64,000 nt of DNA from Vitellaria paradoxa. Its lineage: Eukaryota > Streptophyta > Magnoliopsida > Ericales > Sapotaceae. A program made the translations under genes and the position numbers. Shown one piece after another: positions 1 to 11,944 of this stretch. Position 1 is the first letter of the stretch. Each line of letters opens with the position of its first letter. The stretch spans positions 25,841,246 to 25,905,245 of the forward strand of contig CM034238.1 of assembly GCA_019916065.1 (NCBI GenBank), in the 5' to 3' direction. The notes below the pieces were generated by a model. That model was not told the origin of the DNA, did no database searches, and was given only the letters and a program-made list of their open reading frames with translations.

Positions 1-3000
1 GAAATTTTGTGGGGGGCTTATACCTAAGGGGTGCCCATAAACTTTTGTGGGGCGCCTGTAACCACCTGTTCAGAATACTAAGTTTTGTTTCTTTGTATAA
101 AAACTTATACATTTTAAATCCCAAACCTATGACATTAAATGATTAATCTAAAGTGATTAAATAAGTGAAAAGTATATGAATAAAAGCGTGAAAAACAATA
201 CTTGGATAGGGTTATTGATTTTTAAGATATGATTAGTATTACCTTAATGTTAAACTTATGTGCTCACATCCTATACTTAATATATGTTTCATATAGAATT
301 TTTCTAATATTGTTAATGAGAACTGAGTGACGTTTGATTTAAAATAAGTTGAGATTATGTTAATGGGGTGAAGAAATGCTAGAATAAGCTAATAACATGT
401 TAATGTAATAGTGGAATGAGTTGAAATTGTTGAATTAGTTGATTACAATGATATAAGTTGTTTCTTGATTTAATGAAATGATAAAATGAAATGTGATAAT
501 GTTAATGGGAATGAAATGAGATTAATGGAAATGTGATTGATATTACGACACATGGATGGAGGGTATGGGAAAATAGGAATGGTACAGAGATTACCTCAGG
601 GTTGAAAGACCCAAAACCTGTGCAGGGATTGATATTAATGCTAGTAGGTTAGTAGCCTATAGCATAACGTGTATTGTGGCTAATCATGACCCTTAACGAT
701 GACTCATATTATAGCTAATCATGATCTTTAATGACGACGTTGATCGTACTCCTCCTGTGAATTTAAATGGAAGTAAAATAAAAAAAAAAAGTGGTTGAAA
801 AACAATGCTGTTGATGATAAGAATGGTAAAAATTAGACTAGATGTTAAGATCTATAGCGATGATGGGTACTTGATTTTAAATGTTGTAGTATGATGGTGT
901 TGCGAAATGTTATTTGATTATATTTATACTTATTATCAATGATTTATTGTGATTAAATTGAAGATATTGGTTTATTTGTAATAATTTACTCTGTATGCTT
1001 TTACTTTACATATTATATATGCTTTTATGATACTTTGTGGACACAAGTGAATTAGTGCTAATGTCCCTACAAACTTTATTGTAGGAGCAAATCCTAAGAA
1101 TTGGGTGGGCATTTGGTGGGACTAAAAGTTGCATAAGCTGTTACAAACATAACATTTTAAATTACTTAAGTTAAATTTTTATTTGAGACTACAATATTAT
1201 TTAATTTAGAGAGTTATTTGATTGGATTGTAAAGGCCATAAGGCCTATGTTTATTTATTTCGTGGGATATGTTGGAGCAAGATAGCCTGGTAGTAGCCGA
1301 GGTTTAGTTCATGTTATGTTATTATCTTGTGTGGATGTTACTCCAGGATTGCTATATTGTTCTAATCAGGGTATGGTTAACTAGTGCATGGTTTTTATGA
1401 TAAATTCACTCACTCCTAGGGTCACAAGATCCAGGGCATGACGAAGTGTGACTTGAATAACACTTATTTTTTTAAAAATTTTGATGGAGTAGTTGGTTAA
1501 AAGTATGAGAAAGAGTTGGAGGATGAGTTTAAAGCTCAATAAAGAGTACCCCTTAGTTGAATTATCATATTCTCCTCTTTTACAACAAGCATTGCAAAAG
1601 TACATATACCAATTTTTGAACTTTTTCAAACTTAACTTCAATGTGCATTAAAAGTGATGTTTAAAATGAAAGATAAGACTCAAACCCTACTTGAATATGT
1701 TGTTTTCTTTCACGATTCAAAATATAAAGAGTTTAAAGTACTTTGTGAGTCAAATAAAGATTTATTAGCTGCAGCTATAGAAAGTTTAAGAGAATAGATA
1801 TTTTGTGCAGTTATGCGGTTAAAGTTTTCATTAGCCATAAAATAATAGTCATTCCTTAGAAATACATTTTAGAAAAATGGATAAAAGGGTTCAAAAGTGC
1901 ACATGTATTAATTGAAGAAAGCTAATAAATATTAGTCTATAGGTTCGAAGGATCCAATCTCAACTTTTAAGAATGATAGTCCAAGCTTTTACTCACGAGA
2001 TCACGTAACGTTCTACAAAGAGAATGACGAGAGAGTGTAGTAAAGAAATATTTGATTTTGCAACACAAAATGTAGTTGTGAATAAAGAAAATAATGTGGT
2101 TAATATTGGTGGTGCCATGCGAAACTTGAAAGGTTTGAAGGAGATGGTTTGAAATATACAAGACGACCAAAATCATTGCATGAAATAAATTATAGAAAGG
2201 CAAAAAGATCGTTTTTGTTGAAAACGATAATATTTAAACTTTTTAGCCATTTATACATATTGAATCATTTTTTTCACAATTATAACTATAAGATAAATCT
2301 TATTTATATTTTATACATTTGTTATTTTAATATTGGTAATATAATTTTTTAATGTTCGCTTGGTAACTTTATCTTTTTTTTTTTTTTTGGTCTTTATAGT
2401 CTTCTAATATGATCTCTCAATCTCAATCAAATGGAGTCGTTATGCCCAAACAATGCTTGAACAATGTGAAAAATAGTCAAGTACGCTAAATATTATTATT
2501 TAGTTTTAGCTAAAAAATGTGAATAAGATCGTAACTCTTATTTTTCTTTTATTTACTACCTTTTACTACAATCCCTCATTCATAGTCTAATGTGATACAT
2601 AATCCAAAAATGTCATTGCAATTTTATTCACAATGTGTTAAAGTAAGCCAAAGAATGATTCTATTAAGGTTAACATGGTCGTATGGTTATTTCCTATTCA
2701 ACTCTTTATTTTACTAAGTTAGCGAAAACATGGGTTATGTTGCTATAGTAAATGTAGAATGACTCTTATTATTATTAATAATTATTATTATTATATTTAC
2801 ATGATGACATGTGAATGTCGTACGTAAAGCCAAAATGCCATTGCAAAATTTGAATCCTCTACACTATAGTCCCTTCCTTAGCTCCCTTCGAAATGGTCTC
2901 TAAATTTTTTATTTCCAATGTCGTTGTTAGACTCCTATTATATGAAGTCTTTCATTTTTATTTTTTATGAACCTAGTATGTGAAGCTTTTTGTGTTTGAT

Positions 3001-3820
3001 TTCTAAAAGTTAATCATTGGCCAATAAAACTATGTGAAGTCCTATGTCCTTGACTTCTTATGAATGTAGTATGTGAAGTCCTTTCTTAAAAATTATTATT
3101 TTTTTACATACTGGCTGTTTATTGCTCAAGGATATTTTCTATGCTTTTTAAATTATTCTCAAAATGTTAAAAAATTGGAAATTATTTTTATCCATATATG
3201 TTATGTACTAAATATGCCATGGAGGCGCTACCTAGACAAATATTAGGGGATTAAATAATTAAAAGTAGAGCAACCTATGTTTGTTTATATTCTTAAAAAA
3301 AAATAATTTGCATTATTTATGTACTTGGCAAAGAAATTTCAAGCTTAAATAAATATCAAAATAAGAAATGATATGGTGGAAGGTTAATAATCGAAAGATT
3401 ATTCCTAGAAAGAATGTGTTTTGGACAAAATTTTAATCACATTCATGATTAACCAAATTCATGAATATATGTACGTTACATTTGTTCCACTCTTCATGCT
3501 ATGTATAAATATAAAACTCAATAGAACCCAATTTCTCTACTATCTATCATCTTGTTGAATCTACAATAGAAACTTACTTATTTAGGTTTTAATCTAACTG
3601 CGAATATTTAGCATCTACCTTATAAATCCTAAATCCATTTCTTATGGCTTTCACCTCCAAAGGAATAATGATTGTGAAGTAGAATATATTTGAAACCTGC
3701 TTCAACCAAAGGTGCATAAGAAACAAGTTATGTAATGGAATATTTTTGTTTCTGATTGAACATTATTATCTAGGTGTTATAGATTGAATTGAAAAAAAAA
3801 AAAAGCTAATTTGTTCGTTA
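1..3820. other. AT-rich intergenic region without a recognisable gene
   Basis: I see no intact gene here. The stretch at about 540-780 and 1020-1450 has the look of decayed LTR-retrotransposon DNA, but no matching second LTR, primer-binding site or polyprotein motif is visible. Two short + strand reading frames at about 1680-1797 and 2010-2150 look faintly protein-like but match nothing I know. A TATA-like stretch with 'tataaatataaaac' near 3503 could be a remnant LTR promoter. Confidence 0.4.
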
Positions 3821-4067
3821 TTATTGAAATGTATGTTGCTAAACCTGAGCTCAAGTCATGTAACACGAGCAACAACCTCAACATTGATTAAAGGCTTATA
3901 TGTGTCCACAAGTGATCTGAAATGTAAGAATCTAATAAGATCTGGAGCTTGTTTTATTTTGGACAATCTTCCTAATTTCTCTTTGAGCTCAACAAATGAA
4001 CCATGACATTCAAAATTCAAAGCCACGAGCTATCTAGCGACAATTAGACGGCTAAATAATATCTTAC

Positions 4068-4585
4068 CTTCATAGAAGGAAATGAGCTCCATCACACAAT
4101 TCCAATCCCTGAGAGGTTCCTCTATGACTTTCTCAACTATGTTTCTCTATGAAATTAGAAAAGAAATAAGCATAATGGAAACATACTTAGTTTTAATTAG
4201 TTTAATTACCAAGAAAGTAATTGATCTCTGGAACATAAAGAAGTCTTAAGTAGAATACTATCTATGCGAAAGAGGGCTCTGACAAATTCATCATAAATCT
4301 CCATAGCAGAGAACTTCAAAAGAAATTCTCTTTCATTATGCTACAAAATAAATAATCAACTAACAAATGAAAACCCGAAATACATAATTGACCAACTCGT
4401 AATCCTTTTTAGAGATCAAATGGAATCATCTCATGCATAGGTTAGAAAGAATGAAAATTAGAAGTAATGATATTAGCTTCTTGATTATCTTATTCACAAA
4501 ATCATAAATATCTCTTATGATATATATACTCGATAATTCTAGTCAATGTGAAAGTCTTCCCATTGCTTGTTTGTCCATACGCAAA
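4068..4585 (-). pseudogene. Kinesin motor-domain pseudogene (kinesin-7/NACK-like), partial
   Basis: Reading the - strand from high to low coordinates gives pieces of a plant kinesin motor domain in the correct order. First comes the ATP-binding P-loop as FAYGQTSNGKTFT (4585-4547). Then IYDFVNKIIKK (about 4516-4475), then NEREFLLKFSAMEIYDE from a clean 'ttttgtag' acceptor ending at 4341, and last IVEKVIEEPLRDWNCVMEL (about 4141-4080) ending in a consensus 'gtaag' donor at 4067. Reading frames shift between blocks, stops are present, and the switch and neck regions are missing. Retained introns show this is a decayed genomic duplicate and not a processed retrocopy. The kinesin-7 assignment rests on the EKL/EEPLRDW type of block that I recall from NACK-like plant kinesins. 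Confidence 0.72.
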
Positions 4586-4589
4586 CAGT

Positions 4590-5437
4590 AGCTAGAATTT
4601 ATATCCATCATTTTGACATAAAGGAAACTATCAACAGAATCCAAGTGAAATTCAATAACACAAAATTTTGACCTCTAGATGATCAAATTATATAAGACAA
4701 AATATTTTCTTCTCTAGTTATTATCAAATGAAACCTAAAACTTAAGCATTCGATTACTTTAAATTAATTGTCAAAATTTTTAATATTAACATAAAAATTC
4801 AAAGTCCATTATAAAAAGATTTTCGATGACTTGCCTAGAAATAAACTTATCAATATAAATTTAAAAAAGTTAAAAAAATCATTTTTAACATTTTAACATT
4901 TATTTTTACCCTTTTTTTATGTATGTGTGCTAGTTTTAAATTAAAAAAATTTAACCCATTATCATTTATTTTATTTTAGTTATTCATTATCATTATTTAG
5001 TCTATTTTTTCTAAATCCTATTTTCTTTTAAAACTTCTCACATTAAAGAAAATTTTTTTAAATTATTATTTTAATTATCAAGGAACTTTCGACATATATA
5101 AATTACTCTAGGAAGGATAAACTCACAATTATTAATAAAAGTCTTATAATTATTCCCATTTATAAACTCATAACTCATCAAGCATGCTAAATGATAACAA
5201 ATGCATACAAATTTATTAATGTCAAAATCTTAGATTTATTTATATGAATAAAAAAACAACTCAAACGTATATGTATTTAAATCAACAACATGAACTCTTC
5301 TAAATATATGTAGCCATTCCTATAAACCCATTTCAAAATGTATAATAAATATGAGTATTACATGTTCAGTGAAAGTATTATACTCCAAATAATTGAGAAA
5401 TTAATTATAATAACTGTATAACTAAGTGTCTTATTAA
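4590..5437. other. AT-rich spacer
   Basis: No coding potential or mobile-element signature was recognised. The part next to the kinesin pseudogene could contain further decayed kinesin exons that I cannot identify. Confidence 0.4.
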
Positions 5438-5440
5438 TAA

Positions 5441-5709
5441 GGGGCCGTTTAGAGCTCTGAAAAAAAAATTTTAAAAATCTCTACAAATCTTGAACTACGA
5501 AAATCTATATAAATCTCTACGAATCTTAATAAAAAATTTCTACAAATCTCCAAAAAGTTGTACATAACTCCAAAAATTCTCTGTTAAAATTCGTTTGAAC
5601 GAATTTTTCACTATTTATATATCTTTTTGTAGTTTGTTAGTTGTATTCCAAACACCAAAAAGATTGTTAAACCATATTTTATTATAATTTGTGGAGCTCA
5701 AAATGACCC
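5441..5709. mobile_element. Tourist-like (PIF/Harbinger) MITE, 269 bp
   Basis: The left end GGGGCCGTTTAGAGCTC and the right end, which reads GGGTCATTTTGAGCTC on the other strand, form imperfect terminal inverted repeats. They are flanked by a TAA target duplication (5438-5440 and 5710-5712). There is no coding capacity. The 3-bp TAA duplication and G-rich ends are typical of PIF/Harbinger MITEs. Confidence 0.55.
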
Positions 5710-5843
5710 TAAATAATAATTAATTTAAATGTGTTATATCTATCCCCAATATAGAAACGTCAAATTTTGAAAGTCATCTAATAATTAATTTAAATGTATT
5801 ATATCTATCCCCAATATAAAAACGTCGAATTTTGAAAGTCATC
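5710..5843. repeat. Tandem duplication of a ~66-bp segment
   Basis: The segment containing 'taatttaaatgtgttatatc' through 'gaattttgaaagtcat' occurs twice in direct succession (about 5710-5778 and 5778-5843) with only a few mismatches. It directly adjoins the MITE on the left. Confidence 0.7.
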
Positions 5844-6329
5844 CTCCCAAATCTCAAAGGATTGAATCAAATAACATTGACATAAATTGCCTAAAACGAG
5901 ATCCAAGATTGCAATAACAAATATGGGAATATCTAGTAAATCAACAAGATAAAATTAGATGTGCTCATATTAAGGCTAGTCTATACCAATGTGTACTAAC
6001 ATAGTATCCAAAACTGGATCACCATGTTATCCGTGCTGCTTTCAACAATCATGATTTGGCACATATCCTTCATAGTTAGAATATTCTCTAATTAAAGATA
6101 CTACCTTTTGTCTACTGTGTTTTTTTTTTAATAAGCTCAGAGAACACTTTGGACAAAATGTATTCATAATTGATAGATTTCAAATTGGAAAAAAGTTATG
6201 ATGGAAACAATTGTACTTTTTAACTTATGCAGCAAAGCTCTCGAATTCGATTCATAAACTTGGCGAAAGTTCTTGCCGAGATTTGATGAATCAATCTTAA
6301 CATATAAAACATGTTGAAAAATACACCTT
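5844..6329. other. AT-rich spacer, possible decayed start of the hAT gene
   Basis: No intact frame is present. The last part (about 6220-6330) may contain the unrecognisable N-terminal part of the transposase pseudogene that follows. Confidence 0.3.
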
Positions 6330-8116
6330 AGAAGAAGTTGCAGCCAATCATCAAGGTCTTAATTGATGCAATTTGACGACTTGTGTTTCAAGATTTTGCA
6401 TTTAGAGGCAATGATGAAAGTAATTATTTAAAAAATCATGAAATTTTTCTTGAAATGATACAACTTTTGGCTTCTTACAATGAGAATGTTATGAAAGTTA
6501 TGTTAGGTAATATTCCAAAAAATGCATCTTACACATCTTCATATACAAAAAAAAAGAGATTTTGTATGTGCTAGCAGATAAAGTTACAAGAGTGATTCGT
6601 GAAGAAATTAATAATTCAAAATTTTGCATAGTTGTGGATGAAGCTCGTGATGAGTCAAAGAAAGAGCAAGTGGCTATTATATTGAGATTTGTCAATAAAA
6701 ATGACTTTGTACAAGAATTATTTGTTGGACTCATTCATGTTAGTGACACTACAGCACTTACCCTCAAAGATGCAATTTTTTTCATCCTTTATCGTCATGA
6801 TCTTAATTGTCAAAATATTCAAGGTCAATGTTATAATGGTGCAAATAATATGCAAGGTGAATGGAATAGGTTACATGCTTTAGTTTTAAATGATTTTCCT
6901 TATGTTTATTATATCCATTGTTTTGCCCACCGATTGCAATTGGCATTGATTGTAGCTTCTAATGAAATCATCCTAACTTATTTATTTTTTTCTAAAGTTG
7001 GCTTTTATGGTCAATATTGTTGGTGCTTCTTGTAAGCATAATGATGAATTAAAAGTTACTTATGCTCTTGAAGTTACTCATTTAATCTCTATTGACGAGC
7101 TTAAGATTGGAACTGGCCCTAATTAGATTGGTACATTATAGCGAGCAGATGATACTCGTTGGGGTTCTCACTTGAGACTTGTTTCAACTTTGGTCATGAT
7201 GTTCAATGCAATATGTGTTATTTTGGATAATATCATTGATGAAAGTACTAATTTATCTCAATGGGAGATGCAGATTCATCATTAAAAATAATGACTTTTT
7301 TTTTGAATTTGTATTTGTTTTGCACCTTATGAAAGAAATCATGGAGACAACTGACATCTTTTGTTAAGCTTTGCAATGCAAATTTCAAGATGTTCTAAAT
7401 GCATTACACCCTGTCTCAATCACAAAAATTCTTATTCAATGGCTAAGAGAAAATGAATGGGATAATATTTTTACCAAGGTGAAGTTCTTCTATGATGAAC
7501 ATTGTATAAAAGTCCTGGATATGAGTTCAATATGTGTTGTAAGACGAGGGTGGGCTAGCCATCAAGTAGATCAGATTACAATGGAGTATCATTGCAAAGT
7601 AGATGCTTTTATCATTATAATAGATTCTCAATTGCAAGAATTGAATAATAGGTTCAATGAGAATACATTGGAGTTACTTTTAATTATGTATTGGATCCTA
7701 TAGATAAGTGCAATTCTTTTGATATAGATGATATTTGCAAACTTGTGGACAACCCAAAAGATTTCAAACAGCTGATATCTTATGAGGTTGAGATATCTTA
7801 AAATTTAGATTTACAAAAAGTATTAACTATTTCTGAGTTGTGCAAGTGGTTGGTCAACTTAAGAAAATTGAAGATTTATCCAATTCTTTATAGACAGATT
7901 AAACTTGTCCTTGCACTTTTTGTTTCTACTACAACTATGGAATGAATATTTTCAGCTATAAACCTTGTTAAAACTAAAATTTGAAACAAGATAGAAAATG
8001 ATTTTCTAACAAGGGCATTAATTGTATACATGGAAAGAAAAGTTGTAGAGAAGTTTAGTACAGATTCAATTATAGATGAATTTCATGATATAAAAACTCA
8101 TCAAGTGGCACTTTGA
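6330..8116 (+). pseudogene. hAT-type transposase-derived pseudogene (ZMYM1-like, DUF4371 and hAT dimerisation domains)
   Basis: Three blocks in family order show a decayed hAT transposase relative of the plant 'zinc finger MYM-type protein 1-like' group. The N-terminal block contains FQDFAFRGNDESNY (about 6387). The DUF4371-like block has FCIVVDEARDESKKEQVAI (from about 6622), QCYNGANNMQGE and YYIHCFAHRLQLAL (to about 6950). The C-terminal hAT dimerisation block includes FSAINLVKTKI and DFLTRALIVYMERK (about 7950-8040) and ends at a TGA at 8114. A middle part (7371-7703) keeps NALHPVSITKILIQWLRENEW. Several frameshifts and stops, including one inside the dimerisation domain, rule out function. 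No inverted termini were found. It could be a domesticated gene copy or a transposon relic. Confidence 0.8.
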
Positions 8117-8329
8117 TTTGTTATTCACTTGATGTATTAGAAAATTAAATCTTTTGATGATATTTTGCAACCATATTTTGTGTAAGAAGATGGTTATATA
8201 TTTTTTAAATTATAATTGTTTAATTTTTTTTACTGAAAATTTTTTGGCTCGTTATCATGAAATCTTAGTTTAGTCCCTAATCACATCCAACATACTTAAG
8301 GTATATTTAATTGTATCAACAGTATCATT

Positions 8330-10130
8330 AATATCACACTCGGCCTCTAGGCCTATAACACACAGACTTGACCATCGACTTGACCATCACCGTTAGGAAT
8401 TAGCTCCTTACAAAGCTAGGCTCCTTCTCACTAAGTTAAAAGTGCTAAGCACTAACTTGACCCCTAAGCGTAAGCACTAATCAATCACAGAGCTACGCTC
8501 TCTTACTAAAAAAATAGAGCGAAGCTCTTCTAAGAGTTAAATGCGAGACATTGACTCAATCTCAAGCGTGAAGTGCTGATCAAATCTAAAGCGAGGCTCT
8601 TAGAGTTAAAGTGCGAAACACTAACTTAATCTCAAGCATAAGATGCTAATCAAACACAGAGCAAGGCTCTTCCTTAGAGTTAAGTGCAAGGCATTGACTC
8701 AGTTACACATGCGAAACACGCATCTAGCATATAGTAAGGGCCTAGGTGCCAGGCATTGATCCATTCGCCAAATTTGAGGGAAGCTCCCTTATTTGATTAT
8801 GCGCGAGGTGCTAACTTCCCTTACCTGAATAATGCAAAACACTAACACACACACTTGTTCAAACCTAGGCTCCCATATTGAATTAAGTGTAAGGTACTAA
8901 CTCGCTTATTAGATTAGGAGCTAAGCTCTTAAACCTAAATTAAATGCAAGGCGCTGACTCCCATATTAGATCCAGGAGTGAGGCTCCGTCACACTAGTCT
9001 AGTGTAAGCTATTGACCTCACTGATCATTCACTAACACATACAATTTAGCCTGTTATAACCAATGATGGACACTGAGACCACCAATTTGCCTTCACGACA
9101 TTATAGAATTACATATTCTGACTAGTTCATTACCTTCTACCTAGTTAAACGTGAGGTGTTGACTAAACATGGAGCTAAGCTCCTGCACTTAAATCGATTT
9201 ATTATTATCATGCCCAACATTACAAAAATAATAAGTACAAGGTTCAAACTACCTTTGGTCTGAACTATATCAACCTAATATATTCACAGGGTACGTAGGC
9301 ATCTTCAACATTCCTCTAGTCCGGTCACCACGGTTTTTATAGATAATCTCTCACTACTTAATCCTTTCCAATAAGGATATTACGGCCTCTAAGACCATTC
9401 ATAGCATGCATAGAGGACCATCTAAGTCCATGTACCTAGCTTTATGTTGAAATACAGCTTATAATATCAATCTCATCCATAGCAGGACTCACTCGACTCA
9501 TCTTTTATAGAGCATTCCTAGTAGCAAACTTAGTCTTTAGGTTGTATTTAGAGTCAAACTAGCATATCAAACCCACTATGGTACATCACTGCCAAATAGG
9601 CAAACATCTTACTACACTTGCGCACACGAACTATGATTGGCCTGATTCCTAAGGAGATATGTAGGCAACCATGCAAGCATCAACCATCTTACATTTCAGA
9701 CACTATATGCAATTTTTTAATCATTTTGGTGGTTTTATTATATTGATCATTATAAATTGATATTTTTTGTGAGACTGTTATTGTTAAATGTGAAAAGGAC
9801 TTTGAATATCCTTAGATATTTAGGTGTAACGATTTCTATGCACAGTTAAACTCCCAAACCCACTATCTTTGATTACACATACCAGACAGAGTCATTAAAA
9901 GGGTCTTTAATCACAATTTCAAAAATACGGTAATAACATTTTAAACTAAAATCAAAATTGAGTTTCTCGGTACACCCATTATGAAAAAGTATCGGGTGGG
10001 GCTCCAAATCTCCATATAAAAAGTTCTATTTTAAAATTAAAGTCATACTTTTCACCATTCAAGTGATCACGGATGCACCACCATCGCAAATTGAGGTTTA
10101 TGACAACGTCTCACTTGGCGTGTGAATATA
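8330..10130 (-). mobile_element. Decayed Gypsy LTR region (Tat/Ogre-like), with degenerate tandem repeats
   Basis: From about 8340 to 9200 a degenerate unit of roughly 75-80 bp is repeated. It combines 'gcgaggctct', 'agagttaagtgc' and 'gacattgactc' elements. On the - strand, GCCTACGTACCC near 9290 and GCCTACATATCTCC near 9650 each introduce a similar block about 365 bp apart. In my memory the 'cctacgtatcc' motif is common in Tat/Ogre LTRs of dicots. No second LTR, primer site or polyprotein is visible, so boundaries and family are inferred. It could equally be another repeat-rich LTR. Confidence 0.4.
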
Positions 10131-11158
10131 GCCGTGATAAGATGAATGTCAAATTATCAACATGTTCTTTATTTTGGTTACTTCATCAAACATTTTATTA
10201 ATTATTTATTTTTGACAAATAATTTGTTAACATTTTGATGTTGGCACTTTTTATTATTTTTTATACTATATTATAAGAAAATGAAACGAAAATATATAAA
10301 TATTTATTAAAAAATTACCTTTTATTTAATTAAGTAAAATGTAGGAAAAATTCTTTCAGCAGGAAGGGCAAATGTACTATTCACCAGCGGTGAGAATAGC
10401 AATCCCCAGCGCTCGCCTCTGTGGCGCTCCGATTCCCCCATTAATGCGCCAAATGTCAATACAAATGTTTTTAAATTTCGAGTCAAAACGAGAAGCCAAA
10501 ATAAAAAATAATAAGTAGTAAAGGAAAGTAGCTTCACTGGAGCGAACCGAGCATGAATCTCGTTCTTTTTCTAGGGTTTGTTTCTCTCTCTACTTTCTCT
10601 CTCTGAAAATGCTATAGATCTTGCCGGACCACCATTCTCGAGCTTCCAAAACACAGGTTGACCAGCTGCAACACTACCAAGATTCGCATGCGCAGCTAGA
10701 TTTTTAGGAGCAAAAACTTCATTTGAAGATTTGTTCAGAATTTCGAGTAATTTCTTCGGTTTTTGCCGGAGCATTTGGAGTTCTGTGTTATTCCGAGTTC
10801 AATCGAGTGGTCGAAGATTCACGGAACCATAGTCTCAGCTTACGACGCTGAAAAGATCACTTGCGAAGCGAGGTTTTTTTTTTTTTTTTAGTTTAGAGTG
10901 AATCGTGTGGTTTTACTCCAATTTGTGAGAAGTTGAAAGTAAAGAGCTAGCTTTTGGTTTGAGTTTACGTGTAACTTCAAGATTGATGAGAATCAGCGGT
11001 TGAAGATTAGCAGATAGAGTACTAGAATGCAATAAAGCGTCAATGCGCTGATAGATGCATTACTCGGCATCTAAGTGATACAATTATGTGGTTTTTTCCC
11101 GATTCAATGGCTAGTTTTTGGGGTTTGGCTTTTCCGTAGGAGAGTAATGATCTGAGTA
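10131..11158 (+). promoter_or_regulatory. Presumed promoter and 5' leader of the MACPF gene
   Basis: This stretch lies directly ahead of the MACPF start codon. Base composition changes at about 10340-10460 to a GC-richer block. A pyrimidine-rich 'tttctctctctactttctctctctg' tract (about 10578-10604) is typical of plant leaders. No convincing TATA box was found. A T17 tract followed by 'ag' near 10890 could be the acceptor of a leader intron. At least seven short upstream ORFs precede the main ATG. Confidence 0.45.
11107..11139 (+). other. Upstream ORF of 10 codons ahead of the MACPF start
   Basis: The frame encodes MASFWGLAFP followed by TAG, 19 bases ahead of the main ATG at 11159. Other minimal upstream ORFs in the same leader begin at about 10608, 10987, 11027, 11043, 11055 and 11147. 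If all lie in the mature mRNA they would reduce ribosome access to the main start. Confidence 0.45.
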
Positions 11159-11913
11159 ATGGCGCTTAAGGTTCCAGCTTCTGAAGCTGCCAAGATTGCA
11201 ATCCAGTCAATTGGTTGTGGATATGATATTTCCTTAGATCTGAGGCTGAAATACCGTAAAGGGGATTTAGAAAGTCCAAGCTCGAGTCGCTTGATTGAAA
11301 TTGATGAGGATCAGGGCAGAGAGATTGTTCTTCCTGGTGGAATTCCCATTCCAAATGTTTCAAAATCGATAAAATGTGATAAAGGAGAGAGAACGAGGTT
11401 TCGGTCTGATGTTCTTACTTTTCAGCAGGTTACTTCTTTCTGTAAAATTGTTACTCTTTTCTGTTTCAATATTTTGCTACTCTCTTCTTTTGCAATATTT
11501 TGCTGGCGACATCGCTAATTACTTTTTTGCATACTCTGATTTTTTTTAATTCTTATTTTTACCTGATTTTTTGCGTACTCTGATTTTTTGTATTGGCTCT
11601 AATTGGTTAGACTTTAGATTATATTGCCCTGTTGGCTTTGTTTTAAAACTAATTGAGTATTCTATAAATTCTAGGGAATTCATATTTCGATTGGATAGAC
11701 AGGTTCAAATGGTTATAACTTAGATGATGTAATTTTGACCCCACATTTAGAATACTTCATCAAATTCAAAGAAGTTTGGTTTTGGTGTTTACTTATATTA
11801 ACATACATTGGTATGAGTCTTAAAAATTTGGTTAAATTCAGCTTGCTAATTCAAAACTTGAGAAATAGTGCATTCCAAATTAGCCAAAATATTGGATACT
11901 TTGACCTCAGACT

Positions 11914-11944
<31 letters not shown>

